From assembly GCA_003116975.1 (NCBI GenBank), contig BGKB01000266.1, positions 1 through 48,414 of the forward strand: a DNA stretch of 48,414 bases, in the 5' to 3' direction. How positions within the stretch are numbered: position 1 is the first letter of the stretch; each line of letters starts with the position of its first letter. Origin of the DNA: Aurantiochytrium sp. KH105 (taxonomy: Eukaryota > Sar > Bigyra > Thraustochytrida > Thraustochytriidae). Below the pieces are notes generated by a model that did no database searches, was not told where the DNA came from, and was given only the letters and a program-made list of their open reading frames with translations. Below are positions 29,194 through 38,003 of the stretch, piece after piece. Position numbers and translations under genes: made by a program.

Positions 29194-30606
29194 ATGGCGT
29201 CTCTTTGGGCGTCGAGCACGACGGCGGAGGCCGAGGTCACGACCGATGCTGGGTGGGACCGGGCGCTGGCGTCTCTGACGCGGCGTGTCGCCAAGCTGGG
29301 CGCTGGCGACGGCAAGAGGCAAGCCGGTGGTGACGGCGACGACAAAGACAGCGCCACGGTGAAGGGCGCCGAGGGCGAAATGCACGTTGGTGTGCTTGGC
29401 GCCAAGGGCCTTGGCAAGTCGACCTTTTTGCGAGTTGCTGCCTCTCGAGCACTTGACGCCGCATCTTCGGATACCAAAGTCTTTGTGCTTGACACCGACC
29501 CGGGCCAGCCGCTCTTTGAGCTTCCCGGCACGCTTTCGCTCTACGAGGCGGTCTTTGAGAATCATGCCGCCGTCGACGGCAAACCCGCTGCGAAAAAGCG
29601 CAAGCTCGCGGGAAAGAAAAGACCACGTGCAACGAACGACGCAAACGGACTGCAAAATCGGTCGTGGCAATCTTGCGCGTCAATTTTCCTTGGCGACGTG
29701 AGTCCTGCTATGCACCCGAGCTCTTACATGGACTGCATTGCTGCTCTCTTTCGTGTGTATGAGCGTCGGTCTGCCGATGCACCGTCCGTACTCTTTGTCA
29801 ATTTTCAGGGATGGTCGCTTGGCCTTGGCGCCGTCATGACCGCTGCGGCCATGCAAATGGCTCGTATCGGTCACGCCGTACACCTCCGCCACATGTCCAA
29901 GGCTGACGCCATCGAGTATGACGCCAAGGCCTTGGATCGCGTCTATCGTCTCTCGCCGGCTCACATTGCAGGTTCCGCCGAGTCGGCCCGCGAGATGCGC
30001 TTTTTGCGATTTGCCAACTACTTTGGCGCGCACAACTTGGCTGACCTTGACCTCAAGCGCGCTTTCTCTCTTGAATGCCCTCGCGAGATTCAGCTTGCTA
30101 GCCTGCGCGCTGACGAATCTGCAGACCTGGACCTCGCCTCTGCTGTTGAAGGAGCTCTCGTGGGTATCTGCCGGCCCTTTGATGAGAGATCATGTGCGCA
30201 AGCGTCTCTGGCCCAAAGCGCGGATGCAGACCAGCAACAAGACGGAGAGGATGAGGACGATCAAGCGTCGAGCGACGACGAGATCCACGCGTCGTCTCCC
30301 ACGATGGGCCCTCGATTCGAAGTTATTGCAATGGGCTATGTGCGTGCGTCCCAAAATGGAGTACTGACCGTGGTCTCGCCCGTTTCCAAGCAAGATCTCG
30401 TCGCGCGCGGCATGACACACCTTGTCCTCGGCACACAAGGCGCGCCGCTCGCACGTTGGCAAGCGAGTGACGTGGAAGCAGTGGCCAATGCCTCGGATCG
30501 GGCATTTTTTGCCGACCCCGACGTCGGTCTCGACCTCGTGCCACCGTCAGGAGTAAATCGCAAGAACCTCAAGCGTCGCCGGCTCGCCAATCGCGCAAGG
30601 CGATAA
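29194..30606 (+). CDS. NOL9: Grc3/NOL9-type polynucleotide 5'-hydroxyl kinase
   Basis: A 470-residue single-exon protein. The ATG at 29194 sits in a perfect GCCATGG; the frame before it has only a GTG. Seen: Walker A GAKGLGKST (69-76 region), then VLDTDPGQP and ELPG, and IFLGDVSPAMHPSSYMDCI. These three blocks are in the order of the Clp1/Grc3 kinase family, with DxDPGQ typical of all members and the GDVSP segment typical of Grc3/NOL9. The tail is basic (RKNLKRRRLANRARR), a nucleolar-type signal. Family members phosphorylate the 5'-OH made by Las1 cleavage of ITS2 during 28S rRNA maturation. The lid-module insert around 130-150 is Lys-rich. Clp1 is less likely given the low similarity in the C-terminal half. 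Confidence 0.88.
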   Translation: MASLWASSTTAEAEVTTDAGWDRALASLTRRVAKLGAGDGKRQAGGDGDDKDSATVKGAEGEMHVGVLGAKGLGKSTFLRVAASRALDAASSDTKVFVLDTDPGQPLFELPGTLSLYEAVFENHAAVDGKPAAKKRKLAGKKRPRATNDANGLQNRSWQSCASIFLGDVSPAMHPSSYMDCIAALFRVYERRSADAPSVLFVNFQGWSLGLGAVMTAAAMQMARIGHAVHLRHMSKADAIEYDAKALDRVYRLSPAHIAGSAESAREMRFLRFANYFGAHNLADLDLKRAFSLECPREIQLASLRADESADLDLASAVEGALVGICRPFDERSCAQASLAQSADADQQQDGEDEDDQASSDDEIHASSPTMGPRFEVIAMGYVRASQNGVLTVVSPVSKQDLVARGMTHLVLGTQGAPLARWQASDVEAVANASDRAFFADPDVGLDLVPPSGVNRKNLKRRRLANRARR

Positions 30607-30684
30607 GGAGGCTGGCCATCCACGCTTGCCCGCCCCTTGGTTAGTTTTTGTTATAAATGTCATCTTTTTTTTTTTGGAAAGGGT

Positions 30685-31200
30685 CTACGCGCTGACAGCG
30701 CTCAGTTTGTGTGCAAGAAAGTCCTCCATCTGGTCCGCGTCCCACCCGCGCACATCGATGCGCCTTACCGCATCTCCATCGGCGTTTCGCAAGATGAGTT
30801 CCGGCCAGCGCGCAAAGCGATCCGTGACCATGAGCGCATCGCCAAATCGTGCGCTCTTTTTGTTGATGAAATCAGCCACCGCGGGAAAACCTCCGATGCG
30901 AAATCTGTCCACAAGAAGCTCGGCACTTGCTATGGCCTGAGCTCCATCTGCGTTCGCCGCATCATCGTCCTCGTCCGCCGTGGAAACATCTGTGCAGCAA
31001 CGTTTGCAGTCCTCGACTACCTTGGCTGCTGCGTCGTTGTCGCCAACTGCCTCTGCCAACCGCACGCAAGTAGCACAGTGTAGGTCGCCGACGTCAAAAC
31101 CGGCCTCCGCGCAGAGCGAAGCGTCCGCCTCGGCGTGCACGAGCCCTACTGCCGCCGCGGCGAGCGCTGCCACGATTGCTGCACGCCCAAACCCGCGCAT
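30685..31200 (-). CDS. Sep15/SELENOF-family ER protein lacking the CxU redox motif
   Basis: A 171-residue protein. The ATG at 31200 starts a clear signal peptide (AAIVAALAAAAVGLVHAEA). The six N-terminal cysteines (30, 42, 45, 65, 68, 69) reproduce the UGGT-binding Cys-rich domain of mammalian Sep15, including a CxxCC ending (CKRCC). The thioredoxin-like part follows, with GGFPAVADFI and ILRNADGD. Where Sep15 has CGU between the beta-strand and alpha-helix, this protein has Asp-Arg-Phe (98-100). No in-frame TGA is present, so it is neither a selenoprotein nor a Cys homologue. An acidic linker (about 75-88) is inserted. The likely site is the ER lumen, with UGGT in glycoprotein quality control. 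Redox activity is unlikely. Confidence 0.85.
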   Translation of the reverse strand: MRGFGRAAIVAALAAAAVGLVHAEADASLCAEAGFDVGDLHCATCVRLAEAVGDNDAAAKVVEDCKRCCTDVSTADEDDDAANADGAQAIASAELLVDRFRIGGFPAVADFINKKSARFGDALMVTDRFARWPELILRNADGDAVRRIDVRGWDADQMEDFLAHKLSAVSA

Positions 31201-31249
31201 CTTTCTCTGTTGGGGGGTTTGGCTTCGGCCAATGGCATTTTTTTTTGTT

Positions 31250-31265
31250 AGGTCAAGCTTGACCT
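31250..31265. promoter_or_regulatory. Perfect 16-bp palindrome AGGTCAAGCTTGACCT
   Basis: It is 50 bp upstream of the Sep15-like start codon. It consists of two AGGTCA half-sites in inverted orientation with a 4-nt self-complementary spacer. It could be a homodimer binding site. The animal nuclear-receptor reading is not implied, as such receptors are not expected here. Confidence 0.4.
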
Positions 31266-31410
31266 TGACGATGTCCTGTGACACATTGCGATCGACCACA
31301 AAGAAGAAAAAATGGGCGGACAATTGCAGTCCGAGCGACACGGAATTGGGGGGCGCTGTTTAATCCTAAAGCTACTTTGCTGGCCGTGCCGGCCAAGGTG
31401 CCTACGTAGT

Positions 31411-31446
31411 CGATTCGATTCGATTCGATTCGATTTGATTCGATTC
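31411..31446 (+). repeat. (CGATT)n pentanucleotide repeat
   Basis: Seven CGATT units, one with a T variant, ending CGAG. Confidence 0.95.
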
Positions 31447-32352
31447 GAGACGAGATCTAAGTCTCCGTCTTCTCTTTTATTTTAGTTTTACCAAGCCTCC
31501 ATCAACTATGGCCTCATTTGCGTCCATTCGCTGCGCTCACCTACCTAGGCCTAATTAGTTCCTAAGGCGTGAGCCTATGTCGGTCTTGAAATTTTTGCCC
31601 CGGTTCATTCAAAACGTCCTTTTTGATCGACAGCGATCAACATCCATCTCCGCATCGTTTCTCGACCTAGGGGTTGATCGCTTGTGCCTTCTGCCACGTC
31701 ATCACCATCTCTTTCCTTTCTTGTAAAACCAAAAAAAAAACAAAAAAAAAAACACCTTCCCGCTCACACAACGATCAGGCTCGGAATCCGACCTCGCCCG
31801 GCCTCCTCACTGCTGCCCGGCCAAGAAGAACTCTGTCGCAGCTCCACCCGCGCGTCTCCGTCCCCGCCCACCCTCCCGAGGCCGCCCTCTCGTCTCAGCT
31901 CCGAGCGGCCGCGAGGTGCGCGCATGCTCCAACCGCCGCAGGCCAGCCTCGCGATCTTTTCCCTCTGTCCTTCTTTCCCGGCCATTGTGCACTTGCGGCG
32001 GCGCATAGCGCGCTTGCGCGGCGGCGAGGCGCACTTGCGGCGGCGCGGGCCAAGGGCGCTATGCGGCGCGATGAGCCACGCCTCTGCACGCCGCGGCCAG
32101 ACCCCCTTCGAGTCGAGCGTGCTGCGGCTCGAGCGGGCGCGGCTGCGCGGGAGCGGCGACGAGCGAGGAGGCGCGGCGAGGCGCGGCGCGAGCCAGAGCG
32201 CGGCCGGCGCGCGGCCGGCGGCGGAGAAAGAGGCTCATCGCCCGGGCCCGGCGGGCAGACAGACAGATAGACAGACACACAGACAGACCGCAGGAGCGCG
32301 AACGGCATTGAGCCGACCAGGTGGCAGCCAAAGCCGTGCTTGCTTCTGGCTG

Positions 32353-32372
32353 GCTTGCTTGCTTGCTTGCTT
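32353..32372 (+). repeat. (GCTT)5 microsatellite in the beta-COP 5' flank
   Basis: Five perfect GCTT units, then GCGT and GGGC tetramer runs to about 32412. This is about 110 nt before the start codon, so it may be transcribed as 5' UTR. Confidence 0.9.
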
Positions 32373-32483
32373 GCTGGCGTGCGTGCGGGCGGGCGGGCGT
32401 GCGTGCGTGCGGAGGCAGACGTAGATACGCGTAGGGAGGCAGGCAGTCGGCCAGGCGGTCGGCGTGAGACAACGTAGAGCACG

Positions 32484-35354
32484 ATGACGACCATGGAGCG
32501 GAACTGCACGCTCCTGATCCACATGGATAAGGGCATGCCCCCAACGGCTCAGGAGATCCAGGAGGACCTCGAGAGCGGCAAGCCCGGGCAGCAGGTGCGC
32601 GGCCTGAAAACGCTCATTCTGCTGCTCCTCAATGGCGAATCGCTGCCGAAGCTCCTCATGACGGTGATCCGGTACTGCGTCCCCTCGCAGGACCACGAGG
32701 TGAAAAAGCTGGTCTCCTTGTACTGGGAGTGCGTGGAAAAGTACGGCGAGGACGGTAAGCTCCGCGAAGAGATGATCCTCATGTGTAATGCGCTTCTTAT
32801 GAATCTCAAACATCCCAACGAGTTCATCCGTGGCTACACGCTCCGCTTCCTCTGCCGCGTCAAGGAAGCCGACATCGTGGAGCCCCTCGTGGCCGCCGTC
32901 AAGGAAAACCTCGAGCATCGCCACGCGTACGTGCGAAAGTACGCCGTCATGACCGTGTACACCATTTTTAAGAACTTTGGTGACGATCTCATGCCCGATG
33001 CCGACGATCTCATCGAGACCTTTCTGAAGAACGAAGCCGACGCCAGCGCACGCCGCAACGCGTTTTTGATGCTTTACCAGTGCTCGCAAGAAAAGGCCAT
33101 CGACTACTTTGTGGAAAATGTCGAGAACGTGCAAAAGTATGGCGACGGCTTCCAGCTTGTCATCCTCGAGCTCACCCGCAAGGTCTGTCGCACCAACCCG
33201 GCGCAAAAGTCGCGCTTCATCAAAATTATCTTTCAGCTGCTCCAGTCGCAGTCCTCGGCTGTGTGCTACGAGGCGGCCTGGACGCTCGTCTCGCTGTCGT
33301 CTGCGCCCACCGCCGTGCGCGCTGCCGCCGAGACCTACACCATGCTGCTCAATGCCGAGAGCGACAACAACGTCAAACTCATCGTGCTTGAAAAGCTCAT
33401 GGAAATGCGCCGCCACCACTCCAAGATCCTCCAGGGACTCCTCATGGACATTATGCGCGCGCTCGCGAGCCCGAACGCTGACATTCGCCGCAAGACGCTC
33501 GCCATTAGCATGGAGCTCGTCTCGCCCCGCAACATCAACGAGGTGGTGCTCATGCTGAAAAAGGAGATCCTCAAGACCCAGAGCAAGGATATGGATCGCG
33601 AGTCCGCAGCAGAGTACCGCCAGATGCTCGTCAAGGCCATTCATCAGTGTGCTATTCGTTTCGCTAACGTGGCCAGCTCCGTGGTGCACCTCCTACTCGA
33701 CTTTCTCAGCAGCGAGGGCGCAATCAACGTCATTCTCTTTGTCCGCGAAATTGTGGCCGTGTACAAGGAAATGCGCGCCTCGGTCGTGAGCAAGCTCATC
33801 GAGGCGCTCCCGGACATCAAGACGGCCCAGGTCTATCGCGTGGCACTCTGGATTCTCGGCGAGTACACGGACACGGACGAGCTGCGCCGCGAGGCTATCG
33901 AGTCCATTTACGCGTGCTTTGGAGAGCTCCCTTTTGTTGGCGCGGAGGCACGCAAACACGCCACGGAGGACGGGGAAGAAGAAGACGACGACGAGGCGAG
34001 CAAGCCCGTTGCCCAGGTCCTGGCCAAGACCCAGACCAAGGTGACTGTCTTGGCCGATGGCACCTACGCCACTCAAACCGCTCTTACGTCTGCGATTGAC
34101 GAGGACGACTTGGGTAGCAGTAACTCGGACCCGACCCTGCGCAAGCTCATGCTCAAGGGCAACTACCTTCTTGGGGCTGCGGCTGTGGCATCACTCATGA
34201 AGATTGTCCTCCGCATGCGTCGCGAGCGCGGCGCCGAAGACGACCTTGTCAAGCGGACTACCGTCAAACTCCTCATGACCTGCTGCTCCATGGTTCAGGC
34301 CGGCAAGGTCGCCAAGGGCCCCATGCGCCTCGACAAGGACTCCTACGAGCGTATTTCCTTTGTGATTCGGACTCTTCTTGACCCCACCGTGCTCGACGAA
34401 GTCGAGACGGCAGTCCTTGACGATTGCCGCCGTGTCTTTACGAGCGTCATTGAGCACGAGCGCAAGGCGCTCCGCGACCGCGAGGCGGATGCTGCCGCCG
34501 GCGTCGCCGCGCAGCCCGACGACCTCATTCTCTTTCGTCAGCTCAAGGCGCGACGCGCGCTTGGAACCACGGACGTCGATCTCGACGACGAGGCCTCGCT
34601 CTCCAGGGCCGCTGGCATGGGCGATGGCTCCGACTTTGCCGAGCAGCTTGCCCACGTGCACCAGCTGACGGGTTTCTCAGACCCAGTGTACGCCGAGACG
34701 CAGGTCACCGTGCACGACTACGACATTGTCCTCGACATTCTAGTCATCAACCGCACGCCCAACACGCTCTCGAACCTCACCGTTGAGCTTTCTACCATGG
34801 GCGATCTTCGCCTCGTGGAGAGGCCGCAGAGCTACAATATCGGTCCCAACTCGTTCCGTCGCTTTAAGGCCAATATCAAGGTGTCTAGCACTGAGACCGG
34901 CCAGATTTTCGGCAACATCGTCTATGACTCCTCGACCTCTTCGGCGCACACAGTTATCAACCTCAACGAGATCCCCATTGAGATTATGGACTACATCAAG
35001 CCAGCCACCTGCTCGGACGCCGCCTTCCGCTCCATGTGGGCCGAGTTCGAGTGGGAGAACAAGGTCGCTGTCAATACTCTCATTACCGATGTCGACGAGT
35101 ACCTTGACCACATCATTGCGTCAACAAACATGAAGTGCTTGAGTCGGGGATCGACCAAAGCGAACGGCCCTTGCAACTTTTTGGCCGCCAACCTTTATGC
35201 GCGGTCCGTCTTTGGCGAGGACGCGCTTGTCAATGTTAGCATCGAGGCCGTTGGAGGCACCGTCACTGGCTTTTGCCGCATCCGCGCCAAGGCCCAGGGC
35301 ATTGCGCTCTCGCTCGGCGACCGCGTCACTTTTATGCAAAAGACCAACAAATAA
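32484..35354 (+). CDS. COPB1: Coatomer subunit beta (beta-COP)
   Basis: A 956-residue single-exon protein, close to the 953 of human COPB1. Seen near the N-terminus: the adaptin-type HEAT solenoid with IRGYTLRFLCRVKE, EPLVAAVKENLEHRHAYVRK and YRVALWILGEY. An acidic hinge follows (GEEEDDDEASK, about residue 500), then the COPI beta appendage (NRTPNTLSNLTVEL, WAEFEWENKV, CNFLAANLYARSVFGEDAL). Beta-COP is part of the F-subcomplex of COPI. It binds ARF1-GTP and coats retrograde Golgi-to-ER vesicles. The start ATG has A at -3 region (gcacgATGA) and is the only reasonable one. The full family length indicates an intact gene. Confidence 0.97.
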   Translation: MTTMERNCTLLIHMDKGMPPTAQEIQEDLESGKPGQQVRGLKTLILLLLNGESLPKLLMTVIRYCVPSQDHEVKKLVSLYWECVEKYGEDGKLREEMILMCNALLMNLKHPNEFIRGYTLRFLCRVKEADIVEPLVAAVKENLEHRHAYVRKYAVMTVYTIFKNFGDDLMPDADDLIETFLKNEADASARRNAFLMLYQCSQEKAIDYFVENVENVQKYGDGFQLVILELTRKVCRTNPAQKSRFIKIIFQLLQSQSSAVCYEAAWTLVSLSSAPTAVRAAAETYTMLLNAESDNNVKLIVLEKLMEMRRHHSKILQGLLMDIMRALASPNADIRRKTLAISMELVSPRNINEVVLMLKKEILKTQSKDMDRESAAEYRQMLVKAIHQCAIRFANVASSVVHLLLDFLSSEGAINVILFVREIVAVYKEMRASVVSKLIEALPDIKTAQVYRVALWILGEYTDTDELRREAIESIYACFGELPFVGAEARKHATEDGEEEDDDEASKPVAQVLAKTQTKVTVLADGTYATQTALTSAIDEDDLGSSNSDPTLRKLMLKGNYLLGAAAVASLMKIVLRMRRERGAEDDLVKRTTVKLLMTCCSMVQAGKVAKGPMRLDKDSYERISFVIRTLLDPTVLDEVETAVLDDCRRVFTSVIEHERKALRDREADAAAGVAAQPDDLILFRQLKARRALGTTDVDLDDEASLSRAAGMGDGSDFAEQLAHVHQLTGFSDPVYAETQVTVHDYDIVLDILVINRTPNTLSNLTVELSTMGDLRLVERPQSYNIGPNSFRRFKANIKVSSTETGQIFGNIVYDSSTSSAHTVINLNEIPIEIMDYIKPATCSDAAFRSMWAEFEWENKVAVNTLITDVDEYLDHIIASTNMKCLSRGSTKANGPCNFLAANLYARSVFGEDALVNVSIEAVGGTVTGFCRIRAKAQGIALSLGDRVTFMQKTNK

Positions 35355-35801
35355 TGATGGGCCAGATTACTACAGTTCCCTTGTCATCGCTTCGAGCACC
35401 GCTAGCTATGAGGTTATAACAGCCTAGTTCCAACACTTGACATACATGCTCTGGGATCTCTTTCGATCCAGGCTGCCACATTTTTTGCCTTCGATGGGGA
35501 GAGGGCGCGGAGAGAGGTGCTTGCGGGCCAAGAGCAAAACTGCGAACTCTCTTGCCTTGCCCGCAACACGAAGGTCGACGCGCAATTTCGGCAACGCAAC
35601 ATGAACAGGAAAAAATGATAAGAGTACCAAGCTTCTTCTTCTTCTTCTTCTTCTTCTTCTTCTTCTTCTTCTTCCTTCTCAAAGTAAGTAGTCGAGTCCA
35701 CAGTTTGGTTGTCGTAGTAGCTTGGACGAGTGGGAAAAAAATAAATAAGAAAATGTGCCCAAAACTCCATTGGCAAGTGACATCTCTGGCTCTCTCACGA
35801 T
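35355..35801. other. 3' flank of beta-COP with (CTT)14 tract
   Basis: It contains (CTT)14 at 35632-35673 and AATAAA near 35740. It leads into the presumed right end of the IS607-like element. No gene is seen. Confidence 0.6.
35632..35673 (+). repeat. (CTT)14 trinucleotide microsatellite
   Basis: Fourteen perfect CTT units, about 130 bp outside the presumed end of the mobile element. Confidence 0.95.
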
Positions 35802-35822
35802 AACGCTACTATTAAAACCTAT

Positions 35823-35944
35823 AACTCAGCTGAAAATCTCGTTTTCCTCTTGGGAGACTGGGAGCATCCTCGGTAGATTTCTGCAATGATGGGATCGTAA
35901 GAGGACTACGCTTGCCCATCACAGGCCGTAGAGGCAAAGGCTTG
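35823..35944 (-). ncRNA. Possible omega-RNA (guide scaffold) region 3' of tnpB
   Basis: TnpB/Fanzor guide scaffolds normally cover the 3' end of the nuclease gene and the adjacent element end. These 122 nt between the TnpB stop and the presumed element boundary are the place to look. A small hairpin CGTA(AGAGGAC)TACG is visible at about 35897-35911. Placement is by analogy only; no conserved scaffold could be aligned. Confidence 0.3.
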
Positions 35945-37228
35945 TCAAAAGACAGAGGCCGCATACCGACCCATGTAGGTAGTCATGAATCGGATAAGAA
36001 TATTGCGCGCACCATTAATATCGCGGTCGGCGACGTAGGAACAGTTCGCGTGTGGGCAGCGAAAGGTCTTGTCACGACCAATGCCTGTATGGAGACGACC
36101 ACATTGGCCGCATGTCTTGGTAGTGTAGGCCTCGCCCGTGATGAACACCTTGGTCCATGAGTTAAGTTCCGCGTGCTCGAGAAGGTGTTGCCTGAATGAG
36201 TAGTGACTCCACGTCAACAACTTTCGCGCCGTAGCGGATGTAATCTTCCGCGAGCCACGAAGGACCATTTGACTGGTGTCGAAGGTGGGGAGAATAACAA
36301 CACGATAGTTGTTGCATAGCCAAGAGGCCAACTTCCTGTGCATCTCCTTGACGAGACGTCGAATGCGCACGAAAATCTTGCGCCATGCTCTATGGCGTCG
36401 ACGACGTTGCTGCTTGTTGCTGGCGTTCTCAATATTTGTTTGAAGACGATCCGCATGCCGACATAAGCGATAAATGCGCTGTATATCAGACTTGCCCCAT
36501 TCCGTGACGAGACCATCCGCATCAAATGTCGTCATGAAGCACCTCACGCCCGGGTCCATGGCCACCGTCGAGTGAAAGCCGGTCTCAGGGGCATGGTCAT
36601 CGCCCTTGATCTCAACACTCATCGGGATGCACACATAGAAACAGCCGTGAAAGTCTCTGACAATACGAACCGTCGCTTCCACCTCGGTCGGCAATATGCC
36701 CTCTGCCGCGCGTAAAGCTGGTCCAAATAGACCAGCATATTTCCCAGATTTGCGATTCCAGTCACGTGCACGCACTTCAAAGCTCTGCTGTCTGGCTTTC
36801 TTCGTCCTGAAATTGAACTTTGCTTTTTCGCTCACTTCCGTTTCGCCCTTCTTCTTCTTCGCGAAATGAGCTTGCCGTGCCTTATCCATGTCTCGCACGG
36901 CGGAGTCCCTCACCTCGTGGGGAACCTCTTGGAACCAATCATGCGCCTTCGCGTATTGGGATAGCTCGTGGCGCATCGTCGTCTTGCTCACTTCATGTTC
37001 GACAAGCCTGAACTTCTCCACCAGTTTGTTGTAGGCGAATCTCATAGTTCCAAACCATCTGAGCAGCTTTTGTTCTTGCTCCTTTGTCGGATAAACGCGA
37101 ATTTTGCGGGCCCTAATAGTCTTGGACTCGTCGATCTCGATCTCATCGTCGTCGAGAACAGACGCCTTCCGCTTGTTCTTGTTTGGTTCGTTCTCTCCCG
37201 ACGGGACCTTGTCTTCCCGGGACATCAT
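35945..37228 (-). CDS. tnpB: TnpB / Fanzor2-type RNA-guided nuclease (IS607-associated)
   Basis: 427 residues from the ATG at 37228; Met-Met gives 37225 as an alternative. Seen: a Lys/acidic N-terminal segment, the OrfB helix-turn-helix part (RARKIRVYPTKEQEQKLLRW), RuvC-I Asp225 in AMDPGVR, and the zinc finger CGQC...CPHANC (Cys373, 376, 391, 396). RuvC-III Asp403 is in ADRDINGARNIL. At the usual RuvC-II position (VVILPTFDTSQMV) there is no Glu. Instead Glu366 sits in GEAYTTKTC, just before the zinc finger, as described for Fanzors and related TnpBs. Such proteins cut DNA guided by an omega-RNA transcribed from the element's end. The frame stays open and coiled-coil-like for about 70 codons before this ATG, overlapping tnpA. 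A non-AUG start or frameshift fusion is possible. Confidence 0.88.
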   Translation of the reverse strand: MMSREDKVPSGENEPNKNKRKASVLDDDEIEIDESKTIRARKIRVYPTKEQEQKLLRWFGTMRFAYNKLVEKFRLVEHEVSKTTMRHELSQYAKAHDWFQEVPHEVRDSAVRDMDKARQAHFAKKKKGETEVSEKAKFNFRTKKARQQSFEVRARDWNRKSGKYAGLFGPALRAAEGILPTEVEATVRIVRDFHGCFYVCIPMSVEIKGDDHAPETGFHSTVAMDPGVRCFMTTFDADGLVTEWGKSDIQRIYRLCRHADRLQTNIENASNKQQRRRRHRAWRKIFVRIRRLVKEMHRKLASWLCNNYRVVILPTFDTSQMVLRGSRKITSATARKLLTWSHYSFRQHLLEHAELNSWTKVFITGEAYTTKTCGQCGRLHTGIGRDKTFRCPHANCSYVADRDINGARNILIRFMTTYMGRYAASVF

Positions 37229-37328
37229 GGACCACTCATACTGCTGTCGATACGCGGCGATCGCCTGCAGCTCCCCTTGCGCCCGGGTTACCTTCTTCTC
37301 CAGCTTCTCTCGCGTAGCTTCTGCATCA

Positions 37329-38003
37329 TCAGAAGCGGCGAGTGCGTCCAGCTCTTCCAGCGTCTTCTTCACCTTCTCCTCTAGCTTCCTCTGCCTCTTC
37401 GCGGCGTCTCTTGCGATTCGCAGCTGCTCTACGTCCGTTATGACTTGCCACAAGGAGCGTCGTGATAGCGAGCAGGTCGTCGGCGTCGGCTGTGCACATG
37501 TCGCTGCACTGGCTGTGAACCACGACCCGAGCCCCAAATTTCGCAAGGATCTGCTCCAGGATGGGGTATCCAACACGCGCAAGCCTGTCCTTGTGCAAGA
37601 CGACAACTTCCTTGAGACTTCGGTTGAAAGCGAGGTCCAAAAGGGCTTGCAGGCCTTTCCGACGGAAATTGGCGGCAGGTCCGGTATCCCAGATGACGCG
37701 GTGATCGGGGTATGCTCGACTGAGCTCAGCGACCTGTCGTTCGAGGTCGCCACGCTGCTTCGCGGAAGAGACCCGTGCGTATATGACGCACTGTCCGTCT
37801 CCGGCGTCGGCACGCGGAAGCCCGACGAGCTCGAAGACATCAGAGACGCAATAGCATCGCTTTCCACCAGGGAGACGAATCAAGCGGATACGTTTGCTGT
37901 CGGCGCTTTTACGTAAAAAGTCTTGCGACACACCCAGACGTTCCACGAAGTATTTACCGGACCTGAAGACGGGTTCTGCCCGACCCCCACTCACGTCAGA
38001 CAT
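37329..38003 (-). CDS. tnpA: IS607-family serine recombinase (TnpA)
   Basis: 224 residues from the ATG at 38003. Seen: an N-terminal MerR-like helix-turn-helix (FVERLGVSQDFLRKSADSKRI to KRCYCVSDVFELVG). The serine-recombinase core follows, with VIYARVSS (Arg77, nucleophile Ser79) and QRGDLERQV. TGPAANFRRKGLQALL corresponds to the IS607 SGxNFxRxG motif, and KDRLAR is at 138-143. The C-terminus has DDLLAITTLLVASHNGRRAA plus a basic/Glu-rich tail. Putting the DNA-binding domain before the catalytic domain is typical of IS607 and opposite to resolvases. It should bind the element ends and mediate excision and insertion with little target specificity. The catalytic residues look intact. The tail overlaps the extended tnpB frame. 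Confidence 0.93.
   Translation of the reverse strand: MSDVSGGRAEPVFRSGKYFVERLGVSQDFLRKSADSKRIRLIRLPGGKRCYCVSDVFELVGLPRADAGDGQCVIYARVSSAKQRGDLERQVAELSRAYPDHRVIWDTGPAANFRRKGLQALLDLAFNRSLKEVVVLHKDRLARVGYPILEQILAKFGARVVVHSQCSDMCTADADDLLAITTLLVASHNGRRAAANRKRRREEAEEARGEGEEDAGRAGRTRRF

Larger units (their letters stand above)
31201..32483. other. Divergent promoter region of Sep15-like and beta-COP genes
   Basis: No gene is supported. It holds a 16-bp palindrome (31250-31265), a CGATT pentamer array (31411-31446), A-runs at 31730-31752, a GC-rich block from 31.8 kb, a CAGA run (32256-32288) and a GCTT/GCGT/GGGC tetramer cluster (32353-32412) ending 70 bp before the beta-COP start. Confidence 0.6.

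Noticed and set aside
32235..33689. 484-codon minus-strand frame
   Set aside because: Antisense shadow of beta-COP codons plus upstream repeats; no domain.
35945..37867. 640-codon TnpB frame from a GTG at 37867
   Set aside because: The first 140 codons are the out-of-frame mirror of the well-supported TnpA; only the part from about 37450 is protein-like and the first ATG is at 37228.
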